Below, one piece after another: positions 56,624-63,341 of a stretch of 64,000 nucleotides of DNA (its first letter is position 1; each line of letters begins with the position of its first letter). The translations under genes were made by a program, and so were the position numbers. The notes under the pieces were generated by a model, which was not told the origin of the DNA, did no database searches, and saw only the letters and a list, made by a program, of their open reading frames with translations. The stretch lies in the NCBI GenBank assembly GCA_038253945.1, contig JBBSGR010000005.1:62001-126000 (forward strand), read 5' to 3'. This stretch comes from JBBRYW01 sp038253945. GTDB taxonomy: Bacteria > Actinomycetota > Thermoleophilia > Gaiellales > Gaiellaceae.

Positions 56624-57514
56624 CGCCCCCTGCAGCGTGCGGCCTCGGCGGCGATAGCGCGAAAGGACGATCCCGGCCGCGATCGCGAGCCCGCCCGCCA
56701 CCTGGAGGGCGCTGATGTGCTCGGACAGGAGCAGAAGCGCCACGATCGCAGCCAGGAAGGGCTGCAGGTTCGCGAAGAGCGCAGCGCGCGAGGGCCCGAC
56801 GCGATCGATCGCGGTGAACCACATCAGGTTCGTCAGGACGAGGGGCCCGAGGACGGCGAAGGCGAAACCGAGCCAGAGGAGCGGGCCGAAGTCGAACTGC
56901 TGCTCGCCGACCTGGCGGCTTCCGAGCAGGAAGAGGGCCAGGGAGACCACGAGCAGGACGACGGCGCTGATCCGAAACGGCGAGTAACTGCGCATCAGCG
57001 GCGCGATCGCGACCGAGTAGGCGGCCCACGTGAGAGCGCCGAGCACGGCGAGCGTGTCGCCCTTGATATCCCCGGACAGGCTTCCACCCGATCCCACGCT
57101 GACCAGAGCGACGCCGGCGAACGAGACGATGGCCGCACCCCAGAAGCGACGGCCGAGGCGCTCGACCCCGACGGCGCGCGAGAGGAGCGCCGTAAAGATC
57201 GGGAGCGTCCCGAACAGCAGCGCGACGGTGGCCGCGGTCGTGAAGCGCAGCGCGTAGACGAAGCTCAGCTGGTTTACGAGGAGCACTGCCACACAGATGG
57301 CGATGAGCGGGAGCTCTCGGCGGCCGATCGCAAGAGAGCGCTCCCGCGAGAAAGTGATCGCCGCGAACAGAAGGGCGGCCGCCGAGTAACGGATCGACGC
57401 GTAGGCGAGGGGGTGGAAGCCCTGGTCGAGGATGTACTTCGAGACGGTGAAGTTGAGCGACCAGAGCAAGACGGTCGCGAGCAGGAGGAAGTCGGCGGCA
57501 CCCCGTTGCACCAT
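56381..57514 (-). CDS. EamA/DMT-family transporter with a long charged tail
   Basis: 377 residues. Residues 1-290 form two EamA repeats of five helices ('LLATVLLWSLNFTVSKYILD', 'VAVLLVNQLSFVYALRFTTA', 'GALTWAAYSVAIAPLMRSYS', 'GPSRAALFANLQPFLAAIVA'), the standard drug/metabolite transporter plan. The domain ends at 'VLSRYRRRGRT'. The remaining ~85 residues are a charged tail read from the antisense of the convergent MprF-like gene, an unusual 243-bp overlap. The stop of the ancestral gene was probably lost. Substrate unknown. Confidence 0.83.
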   Translation of the reverse strand: MVQRGAADFLLLATVLLWSLNFTVSKYILDQGFHPLAYASIRYSAAALLFAAITFSRERSLAIGRRELPLIAICVAVLLVNQLSFVYALRFTTAATVALLFGTLPIFTALLSRAVGVERLGRRFWGAAIVSFAGVALVSVGSGGSLSGDIKGDTLAVLGALTWAAYSVAIAPLMRSYSPFRISAVVLLVVSLALFLLGSRQVGEQQFDFGPLLWLGFAFAVLGPLVLTNLMWFTAIDRVGPSRAALFANLQPFLAAIVALLLLSEHISALQVAGGLAIAAGIVLSRYRRRGRTLQGASGAGEQRAAPTAPRPRPRGRQERLGTQEREAGEREVGQPLAEQEARSPLGEELAVEDEQSPQLEETVERQEAEAEGRAHL

Positions 57515-57608
57515 CCGAGGCTATCCGTGCGCTGCGGGGTGGGAGAGCCCTGTCCAGCAGCCTTTGCAGGCACCTGTCGGCGTAGCTCGAGGCGCGAGCC
57601 CGCGCGGG

Positions 57609-57614
57609 TAGGCT
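57609..57614 (+). promoter_or_regulatory. Leaderless-type -10 box of the fabL operon
   Basis: TAGGCT ends 7 nt before the GTG at 57622, the expected spacing for a transcript starting at the start codon. No Shine-Dalgarno lies in between. Confidence 0.4.
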
Positions 57615-57621
57615 TGGCGCC

Positions 57622-57900
57622 GTGAAGGAGCCGACCAGGGACGACATCGACGCGCTCGTGGGGCCTGCGACCCCCCACTTCGCCTACCAGCTGCGCGCGC
57701 GTGTGCACGAGCTGATCCGAGATCTTCCGGACGGGCATCCGACTAGGCACTACGGCGAGGAGCAGATGGCGCTGCTCGACACGCTCGGGTACGCCTCGTC
57801 GACCTCGCGCGACGGCCTGCCGGAATCGCGCTCCCGAATCGGGTGGGAGACGATTCCGAGCTCGGCGCCCGTCAGCGACCCGCTGCCGCGGCGACGATGA
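57622..57900 (+). CDS. Small hypothetical protein, first gene of the fabL operon
   Basis: 92 residues, GTG start. 'DIDALVGPATPHFAYQLRAR', 'VHELIRDLPDGHPTRHYGEE' and 'QMALLDTLGYASSTSRDG' form a helical, charged domain; the last 25 residues are Ser/Arg/Pro-rich. No family recognised. Its stop overlaps the fabL start (ATGA), so the two are made together. Confidence 0.6.
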   Translation: MKEPTRDDIDALVGPATPHFAYQLRARVHELIRDLPDGHPTRHYGEEQMALLDTLGYASSTSRDGLPESRSRIGWETIPSSAPVSDPLPRRR

Positions 57901-58634
57901 GCCCGAGCGGCGCCTCCGTCTTCGTGACGGGCGGGTCGCGCGGGATCGGGAAGGCGATCGCGCTTCGCTTCGCGGCGCTCGGCGCGTCCCGCGTCGCGAT
58001 CGGCTACCTTCGAAACGACCGGGCGGCGAAGGAGACGGCCGAGGAGCTCCGCGCGGCCGGCGCCGAGCCGGTCTTGATCCGCGGCAACATCGCCGGCGAG
58101 CGCGTACTCGGACAGATCGCGGAGCTCGGGCAGCTCGACGCCCTCGTCCACAACGCGGCGACCGGCGTGATCCGCCCCGCGCTGCAGGTCGAGGAGAAGC
58201 ACTGGAACTGGACGCTCGGCGCGAACGCGCGCGCTCTGCTCACCCTGGCGCAGGCCGTCGTGCCGGCGATGCGACCGGGCTCGTCGATCGTGGCGATCTC
58301 GAGCCTCGGCTCTACGCGCGTGCTCGACAACTACGTGCTCGTCGGGACGTCGAAGGCCGCGCTCGAGTCGCTCGTCCGCTACCTGGCCGTGGAGCTCGCT
58401 CCACGCGGAATTCGCGTCAACGCCGTTTCGGCGGGCGTGGTCGAGACGGGCGCGCTCGAGCACTTCCCGAACAGAGAGGAGCTGCTGGCCGCAGGGCGGG
58501 ACCGGACGCCCGCAGGGCGACTGGTGGAGCCGGGCGACATCGCGGATGCGGTCGCCTTCCTCTGCTCGCCCGGGGCGGAGATGGTGCGAGGCCACACGCT
58601 CGTTGTCGACGGCGGCTTCTCACTGCTCGCATGA
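57897..58634 (+). CDS. fabL: FabL-type enoyl-[acyl-carrier-protein] reductase (SDR)
   Basis: 245 residues from the ATG at 57897. The NAD(P) motif is 'VTGGSRGIGKAIALRFAALG'. The catalytic pair is Y146-x6-K153 in 'DNYVLVGTSKAALESLVRYL', the spacing of enoyl reductases, not the Y-x3-K of ordinary SDRs. The downstream part ('AVELAPRGIRVNAVSAGVVE', 'EHFPNREELLAAGRDRTPAG', 'VRGHTLVVDGGFSLLA') closely follows Bacillus FabL from memory. It reduces trans-2-enoyl-ACP in fatty acid synthesis, probably with NADPH. Resistance to triclosan is typical of FabL but not shown here. ATGA overlaps on both sides. Confidence 0.8.
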   Translation: MSPSGASVFVTGGSRGIGKAIALRFAALGASRVAIGYLRNDRAAKETAEELRAAGAEPVLIRGNIAGERVLGQIAELGQLDALVHNAATGVIRPALQVEEKHWNWTLGANARALLTLAQAVVPAMRPGSSIVAISSLGSTRVLDNYVLVGTSKAALESLVRYLAVELAPRGIRVNAVSAGVVETGALEHFPNREELLAAGRDRTPAGRLVEPGDIADAVAFLCSPGAEMVRGHTLVVDGGFSLLA

Positions 58635-58942
58635 TCGACCAGCTCTTCGGCGTCCTGACGAAGCTGCCGGAGGTGTCGGAGGCGCCGTCGAGCTGGGGCG
58701 GCGCGCGTGCGCTCGCAATCGACGGTCGCGAGTTCCTCCACGCTCGAGACGACGGACTGCTCGACGTGCGCCTGACGCGGAACCTCATTCGCGCGCTCGA
58801 CGAAGACGACCGGCTGATCTTTCGCCGCGGCAGCTCCGACTGGGTGTGGATCAAGGCGGACCGGCCGGATGACCTCCATTTCGTGCTCGGCCTGGCCCGA
58901 TGCGCGCTCGCGGCGAACCGTCGGGCCTCGCCCGACACCTGA
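58631..58942 (+). CDS. Small protein resembling DUF5519 (luciferase-associated) domains
   Basis: 103 residues, ATG overlapping the fabL stop. 'GGARALAIDGREFLHARDDG', 'LLDVRLTRNLIRALDEDDRL', 'RRGSSDWVWIKADRPDDLHF' and 'VLGLARCALAANRR' fit the DUF5519 pattern; function unknown. Conserved Trp and Asp in the strand-loop may bind a ligand. End of the three-gene fabL unit. Confidence 0.55.
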   Translation: MIDQLFGVLTKLPEVSEAPSSWGGARALAIDGREFLHARDDGLLDVRLTRNLIRALDEDDRLIFRRGSSDWVWIKADRPDDLHFVLGLARCALAANRRASPDT

Positions 58943-59006
58943 CGTCTCACCTGCCCTTTACACGGGCGTGACGAGACACGTACCTGACGGTGCGATCCTT
59001 GCCCGC

Positions 59007-59954
59007 GTGAAACGAGTCGCGGTCCTGGCGATCCTGACGGCGCTGTGCAGCGGCGCGGGAACCGCACCGGGAGGTCGCTCGCTCGACGCGGCGAACTGCT
59101 CGAGGACCTCGGTTGGCTTCACGCCTCTCACCGATCTCGCGGCGGCCAAGTACCAGGGGAACGCCGGCGGCCTGTACCCGGCCGGGAGGAACACGCCGCC
59201 GAGCCAGTACCTCAAGCAAGGGAAGGCGTATGTGAAGCTCGTGAAGCCACGCGGGGCAGGCGGCGCACCGACCGCGACGGGAAAGGTCGTGCTGCTGTCG
59301 ATCGGAATGTCGAACACGACGAACGAGTTCTCGGTCTTCAAGAGGGCAGCCGACGTAGATCCGCGGAAGCGCGCCAATGTGGTGGTCGTCGATGGCGCGC
59401 AGGGCGGCCAGGACGCAGAACGCGTCAAGGATCCGAGCGGGACCTACTGGCGGGTCGTCGACCAGCGGCTGCAGGCTGCGGGCGTAACGGCGCAGCAAGT
59501 GCAGGTCGTCTGGCTGAAGGAGGCGATCGCCCGTCCCACGGAGGAGTTTCCGGCCGACGCCAGGCGCCTCCAGGCCGACCTCCACGCAATCGTCGACGTA
59601 CTGCGCCGCCGCTTCCCCAACCTTCGCCTCGTCTACCTATCCAGCCGCACGTATGCCGGCTACGCGACGACCCAGCTCAATCCGGAGCCCTACGCCTATC
59701 AGAGCGGCTTCGCGGTCAAGTGGCTCGTGCAGGAGCGCATCGACAACAAGCTGAAGGGCCGGCCCTGGCTCGGCTGGGGGCCCTATCTCTGGACGGACGG
59801 GACGAAGGGAAGAAGCGACGGTCTGACCTGGACGTGCGAGGACGTTCGGTCCGACGGCACGCACCCTTCGCCGAGCGGCGAGCAGAAAGTCACCGATCTT
59901 CTCCTCCGCTTCTTCGAGACGAACGCGACGACGAAGCCCTGGTTCGTCCGGTAG
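59007..59954 (+). CDS. Secreted SGNH-like hydrolase candidate
   Basis: 315 residues from the GTG at 59007. Short signal peptide ('VAVLAILTALCSGAGTA'). 'KVVLLSIGMSNTTNEFSVFK' has a Ser in the block I position, 'VVVVDGAQGGQDAERVKDPS' carries the Gly of block II, and 'SDGTHPSPSGEQKVTDLLLR' supplies a DxxH pair as in SGNH esterases. The block III Asn is less clear. Probably exported; substrate unknown. Confidence 0.6.
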   Translation: MKRVAVLAILTALCSGAGTAPGGRSLDAANCSRTSVGFTPLTDLAAAKYQGNAGGLYPAGRNTPPSQYLKQGKAYVKLVKPRGAGGAPTATGKVVLLSIGMSNTTNEFSVFKRAADVDPRKRANVVVVDGAQGGQDAERVKDPSGTYWRVVDQRLQAAGVTAQQVQVVWLKEAIARPTEEFPADARRLQADLHAIVDVLRRRFPNLRLVYLSSRTYAGYATTQLNPEPYAYQSGFAVKWLVQERIDNKLKGRPWLGWGPYLWTDGTKGRSDGLTWTCEDVRSDGTHPSPSGEQKVTDLLLRFFETNATTKPWFVR

Positions 59955-59998
59955 CTGCCGTTATCCTGCCGTCGAACGGGCAAGCGACGGAGGTCTCG

Positions 59999-60295
59999 AT
60001 GGGAATCCCGGTCAGCCTTATCTTGATCGCGGTGGGCGCGATCCTCACCTGGGCGGTCAACGCGCACGCGAACGGCATCAACATCCAGGCGGTCGGGGTG
60101 ATCCTGATGGTTCTCGGCACCGTCGGCCTGCTGCTGACGATGCTCTTCTGGCAGTCCTGGTGGGGCCGCGGCTACGTGCGCAGGACCGCATACGTCGAAG
60201 ACCCCGCCGGGCCGCCCCGACGGGCGTACTACCGGGGCAGGCGCCGACGCACGGTCGTCGAGCAGGACGACGTCCCGCCCGACGCGCCTTACTGA
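59999..60295 (+). CDS. Small DUF6458-like membrane protein
   Basis: 98 residues from the ATG at 59999. Two helices: 'GIPVSLILIAVGAILTWAVN' and 'NIQAVGVILMVLGTVGLLLT', then an Arg/Tyr-rich cytosolic tail ('AYYRGRRRRTVVEQDDVPPD'). Typical of an uncharacterised actinobacterial two-helix family. TATCCT, -10-like, lies 30 nt upstream. Convergent with proline dehydrogenase. Confidence 0.6.
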   Translation: MGIPVSLILIAVGAILTWAVNAHANGINIQAVGVILMVLGTVGLLLTMLFWQSWWGRGYVRRTAYVEDPAGPPRRAYYRGRRRRTVVEQDDVPPDAPY

Positions 60296-60315
60296 TCCAG
60301 CCCGCTCGCGGAGGC

Positions 60316-61248
60316 TTACCTACCGTTCGAGCCGTTTCGGCCCGGTAGCAGGCGGCCGAGCGTGTCCCCGGCGATGTAGCCGGCGAGCTTCGGGTTCTCC
60401 TGCAGGCGGCGCAGCGAGTACGCGTACCAGTGCCGCCCGTACGGGACGTAGATGCGAAGGCGCCGGCCCTCGCGGACGAGACCGTCGCCAACGCGCTCGC
60501 GCACCCCGAGCAGCATCTGGAACTCATACTCGCTCGGCGCCCGCGAGTGCTCGCTGACGAGCTGTCGCGCCCTTGCGATCAGCACGTCGTCGTGCGTCGC
60601 GATCCCGACGTAGCAGCCGGCACCCAGCAACTCTCTGAGCGCCAGCGTGAAATTGTGGCGCACCTCCTCGAAGCCCTGGAACCCCACCTCCGGCGGCTCG
60701 ACGTAAATGCCCTTGCAGAGCCGGACGTTCGGGCGAAGCGCCGCGAGCGCACGCACGTCGTCGACCGTGCGCCGCAGGTGGGCCTGGAGCACGATGCCCA
60801 CGTTCTCGTGCCCAGCCTCGCGCACCTCGCGGTAGAGCCGGAGCGTGTCGTCCGTGCAGCTCGAGTCCTCCATGTCGATCCGCACGAAGTTGCCGCTCTT
60901 GGCGGCACGGCGAAGCACGAGCTCGAGGTTCTCGCGACAGAGGTCGTAGCCGAGCTTGAGGCCGAGCGCCGTCAGCTTGACGCTGACGTTCGAGTCGAGC
61001 TGCTGGCGCTCGATCGTCGCGAACACGTGCTCGTACTCGCAGGCGATCGCGCGCGCCTCGTCGGGGCGCGTGATCTCCTCGCCCAGTACGTCGATCGTCG
61101 CCAGCTTGGCGCGCGCGTTCAGCCCCTTGACGACGCGGCAGGCGTCGGCCAGCTCCGCCCCCGCGATGTAACGCCCCGAGATCTTGCGGACGACGGGCCT
61201 GGGGACGGCGGGGAGCAAGCGAACGATCGCTCGGTCGAGCAGGGTCAC
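60316..61248 (-). CDS. Proline dehydrogenase (monofunctional PutA domain)
   Basis: 310 residues from the GTG at 61248. FAD-binding barrel: 'ARAKLATIDVLGEEITRPDE', 'NVSVKLTALGLKLGYDLCRE', 'FVRIDMEDSSCTDDTLRLYR', 'VRLCKGIYVEPPEVGFQGFE' and 'GIATHDDVLIARARQLV'. C-terminal 'YEFQMLLGVRERVGDGLV' and 'RIYVPYGRHWYAYSLRRLQE' complete the family. Oxidises proline to pyrroline-5-carboxylate, passing electrons to the membrane. The dehydrogenase partner (P5CDH) is not in the window. GTGA overlap with a 57-residue gene. Confidence 0.93.
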   Translation of the reverse strand: MTLLDRAIVRLLPAVPRPVVRKISGRYIAGAELADACRVVKGLNARAKLATIDVLGEEITRPDEARAIACEYEHVFATIERQQLDSNVSVKLTALGLKLGYDLCRENLELVLRRAAKSGNFVRIDMEDSSCTDDTLRLYREVREAGHENVGIVLQAHLRRTVDDVRALAALRPNVRLCKGIYVEPPEVGFQGFEEVRHNFTLALRELLGAGCYVGIATHDDVLIARARQLVSEHSRAPSEYEFQMLLGVRERVGDGLVREGRRLRIYVPYGRHWYAYSLRRLQENPKLAGYIAGDTLGRLLPGRNGSNGR

Positions 61249-61418
61249 GCTCGAGCCTCACGCACGGAGATGACGTGCGCGGGATTGAGGTAGAGAGCGC
61301 TCCCGTCCTCGAGCTGGATCTCGGCGTAGCTCCGGCGTTCGAGATTCTGGATAACGGACTCCATCTTCTCGGCCGTAACGAACCTTCCCCCATCGGTCAT
61401 GCTGATCTCAGTTGCCAT
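61245..61418 (-). CDS. Small hypothetical protein coupled to proline dehydrogenase
   Basis: 57 residues from the ATG at 61418, with GAGGAGG seven bases upstream. 'ISMTDGGRFVTAEKMESVIQ' and 'LERRSYAEIQLEDGSALYLN' form a beta-rich fold like small regulatory or phage-type proteins, but no family is certain. Stop overlaps the proline dehydrogenase start (GTGA). Confidence 0.6.
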   Translation of the reverse strand: MATEISMTDGGRFVTAEKMESVIQNLERRSYAEIQLEDGSALYLNPAHVISVREARA

Positions 61419-61465
61419 TCCGGCCTCCTCGGCAGTGGTCGCTAGGCCCGCGTCAGACGTGCCTC

Positions 61466-61759
61466 CTACGTCTCCCTCATGAATCCCTGGCGCGCGGCGC
61501 TGACGAGCCCTACCGCCTCGGGGAACAGAATCCGCATCGCGTCGCGCAGCGCGATCGCCTGCTCGTCGGCTGCGCCGGTCACAGTGATCTGCCCGAGCGC
61601 AGCGCCCGTGAGCTCCACAGCGGTGTTCAACGTCAGCGTCGCGAACTGCTCGCGCTGCGCCTCGTGCACGGACTCGGCCTGACGGGCCGCGAACTCCTGC
61701 AGGCTCTTCATCAGGTCTTCCGGGTCGCCGCCGAAGGGAAATCCAAAGCCGCCCTCCAT
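61466..61759 (-). CDS. Small hypothetical helical protein
   Basis: 97 residues from the ATG at 61759. Gly/Phe-rich start ('GGFGFPFGGDPEDLMK'), helical middle ('LQEFAARQAESVHEAQREQF'), and a helix ending 'RILFPEAVGLVSAARQGFM'. No family recognised. Lies between the hydrolase remnant and the 57-residue gene, same strand. Confidence 0.5.
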   Translation of the reverse strand: MEGGFGFPFGGDPEDLMKSLQEFAARQAESVHEAQREQFATLTLNTAVELTGAALGQITVTGAADEQAIALRDAMRILFPEAVGLVSAARQGFMRET

Positions 61760-61776
61760 CGTTTCGTACGCTCCTC

Positions 61777-62208
61777 TCAGTCGCTTTCTGCCAGGAAGTC
61801 CAGCACAAGGCGGTTGAACTCCGTCGGGCGCTCGGCCGCCACCTGTGTCCGAAACGCTCGGAGCTGCATGTCGTGGACGCGCCGGCGAACGGCCGGGTCG
61901 ACCTCGCCGGGCGAGCGAGTCGGGCCGTCTACCCACGTGCGGAGGTTCAGCTCGGTCGCACGCTCGAGATCGCCCGCCTCGAGCGCTTCCTCCTCCGCGC
62001 GACCGAATCGCTCGACCTCCTCCGACCACTCGTGATCGGGGAGACCGGGCGCCACCAGCACCAGCCGGCTCACGAGCTCACGGGCGAGCAGCGCAAACTG
62101 CAGGGAGACGCTTACGCCCATCGATAGCCCGTCATCCCCTCGCGGGAAGGGCCGGACTCTCGTCGGCGTCCCGGCTCTGGCTCCGAGCCCTACTCCGTAC
62201 GTCGACAC
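61777..62208 (-). pseudogene. Alpha/beta-hydrolase remnant with two internal deletions
   Basis: 143 codons. Recognisable pieces are joined without their intervening parts. A loop-like start ('RVRPFPRGDDG') runs straight into a nucleophile elbow 'GLSMGVSVSLQFALLARELV' and a good cap ('VLVAPGLPDHEWSEEVERFG', 'ELNLRTWVDGPTRSPGEVDP'). Then 'RTQVAAERPTEFNRLVLDFL' skips the acid- and His-bearing region. The oxyanion HG motif and catalytic Asp/His are absent. An active hydrolase is unlikely. Its 5' part is read in another frame as the tail of the DUF1707 gene. Confidence 0.6.
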
Positions 62209-62767
62209 CTCCCATGAGGATGAAGGCGCGCACTCGAATTAGGGGTGAGCCATGGAGCCGAGGGGCATCATGAACGCGATTGCTCTTGCCGCCCATGATC
62301 GTGAAACCAGTCAGCTCGACATCGACGCCCTCCGGCACCGTGATCTGGATTCCACCCATGATCGCGACCGCGGTGATCTCGATCTCGGAGCCGACGATCT
62401 CGGCCGAGCGCAGGTCGAGATCGATTCCGCCCATCAGCGCGAGGGCCGTCGTCCGCTCCTCGATCCGCCACCGCCCCTTGCGCTCGATGCCGCTCATGAC
62501 AGCGATGGAGTGCCTCGTCGGGCGTCGTCCAGGGCGGTCGGCCGCGCGCTCCGGCGCCTTGCCGGGCAGGTCGCGCGTCAACTCGTCGAGCTCGGCGAGT
62601 GTACGCGCGGCATAGGCGGCGTCCACCCGCTCGGAGAACTCCTCGAGCGTGATCCGACCCTCGCCGAGGTGGTCGCGAAGCAGAGTCGCGACACGGTCGC
62701 GGTCGGCATCCGCCGCCTTGAGGTCGGGTAGGCGAGTCTCGTCCACTCGCTCATTCTCGCGAATCAC
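62132..62767 (-). CDS. DUF1707 / LiaF-like C-terminal domain protein
   Basis: 211 residues from the GTG at 62767 (GTGA overlap with the upstream gene). An N-terminal DUF1707 domain has 'ADRDRVATLLRDHLGEGRIT' and 'LEEFSERVDAAYAARTLAEL'. Repeated 'MGGIDLDLRSA', 'MGGIQITVPEGVDVEL' and 'FILMGGVDV' strands follow, as in the LiaF/DUF2154 beta-helix of envelope-stress proteins. No membrane helix, so likely cytosolic-facing or peripheral. The last ~25 residues come from the overlapping hydrolase remnant, not from the family. Confidence 0.78.
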   Translation of the reverse strand: MIRENERVDETRLPDLKAADADRDRVATLLRDHLGEGRITLEEFSERVDAAYAARTLAELDELTRDLPGKAPERAADRPGRRPTRHSIAVMSGIERKGRWRIEERTTALALMGGIDLDLRSAEIVGSEIEITAVAIMGGIQITVPEGVDVELTGFTIMGGKSNRVHDAPRLHGSPLIRVRAFILMGGVDVRSRARSQSRDADESPALPARG

Positions 62768-63330
62768 GCCAGCGGCTGCTTGTAGCTTCGCTCGATCTCG
62801 ACCGTGAGTGACTCGACTGCGGCGAGAGCGGTCTTCATCGCTTCGGCGAACGGCGAGGGGCCGGTGTCGCCGAGCGCCTGCTCGACGCGTCGAGTGGCCG
62901 TCGCGACGGCGTCGAGGTGGTCTGGTGAAGCGACGCGGGGAGTCGCGCCGACCAGGCGTTGAAGCTCGAGAACGGCAGCCTCGGCCTCCTCGATCCCCTG
63001 CGGATGCTCGGTCATTCGCAGCGCGACGAGCTGAGCCAGAAACTCGTCGAGGTCGCCTCCCGCGGCCGTTTCCTCGGCGACCTCGCACAACGCTGCGATC
63101 GAGACGGCGTCCCGCACGGTCGCTCGGTGATGGACGGGCCGACCTGTCGCGTCGAGGGCCAGCCAGGAGCGCTCTTGCTCGGCCTCGGCGAAGGCGCACA
63201 AGTAGACCCGCTGGCCCTCGTGAGCCTCCGCCGGCAGCACGCCTTCCACCGCTTCTGTACCTGTCGCAAAGGCGGCGGCGGCGGCGGCGATCCACCGCAG
63301 ATCGTCGTCGAGAGCCACCGCTTCCAGCAT
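62764..63330 (-). CDS. Hypothetical protein
   Basis: 188 residues from the ATG at 63330. Helical, Ala/Glu-rich ('LRWIAAAAAAFATGTEAVEG', 'GQRVYLCAFAEAEQERSWLA', 'EEAEAAVLELQRLVG'). One Trp and one Cys lie in a short strand block 'VYLCAFAEAEQERSWLALDA'. No family recognised. Coupled to the DUF1707 gene by GTGA; divergent from the methyltransferase with 11 nt between starts. Confidence 0.55.
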   Translation of the reverse strand: MLEAVALDDDLRWIAAAAAAFATGTEAVEGVLPAEAHEGQRVYLCAFAEAEQERSWLALDATGRPVHHRATVRDAVSIAALCEVAEETAAGGDLDEFLAQLVALRMTEHPQGIEEAEAAVLELQRLVGATPRVASPDHLDAVATATRRVEQALGDTGPSPFAEAMKTALAAVESLTVEIERSYKQPLA

Positions 63331-63341
63331 AGACTCAACCG

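Noticed and set aside
60001..60295. Extension of the DUF6458-like frame back to 59045
   Set aside because: The upstream part is an out-of-frame reading of the SGNH-like gene; the membrane protein starts at ATG 59999.
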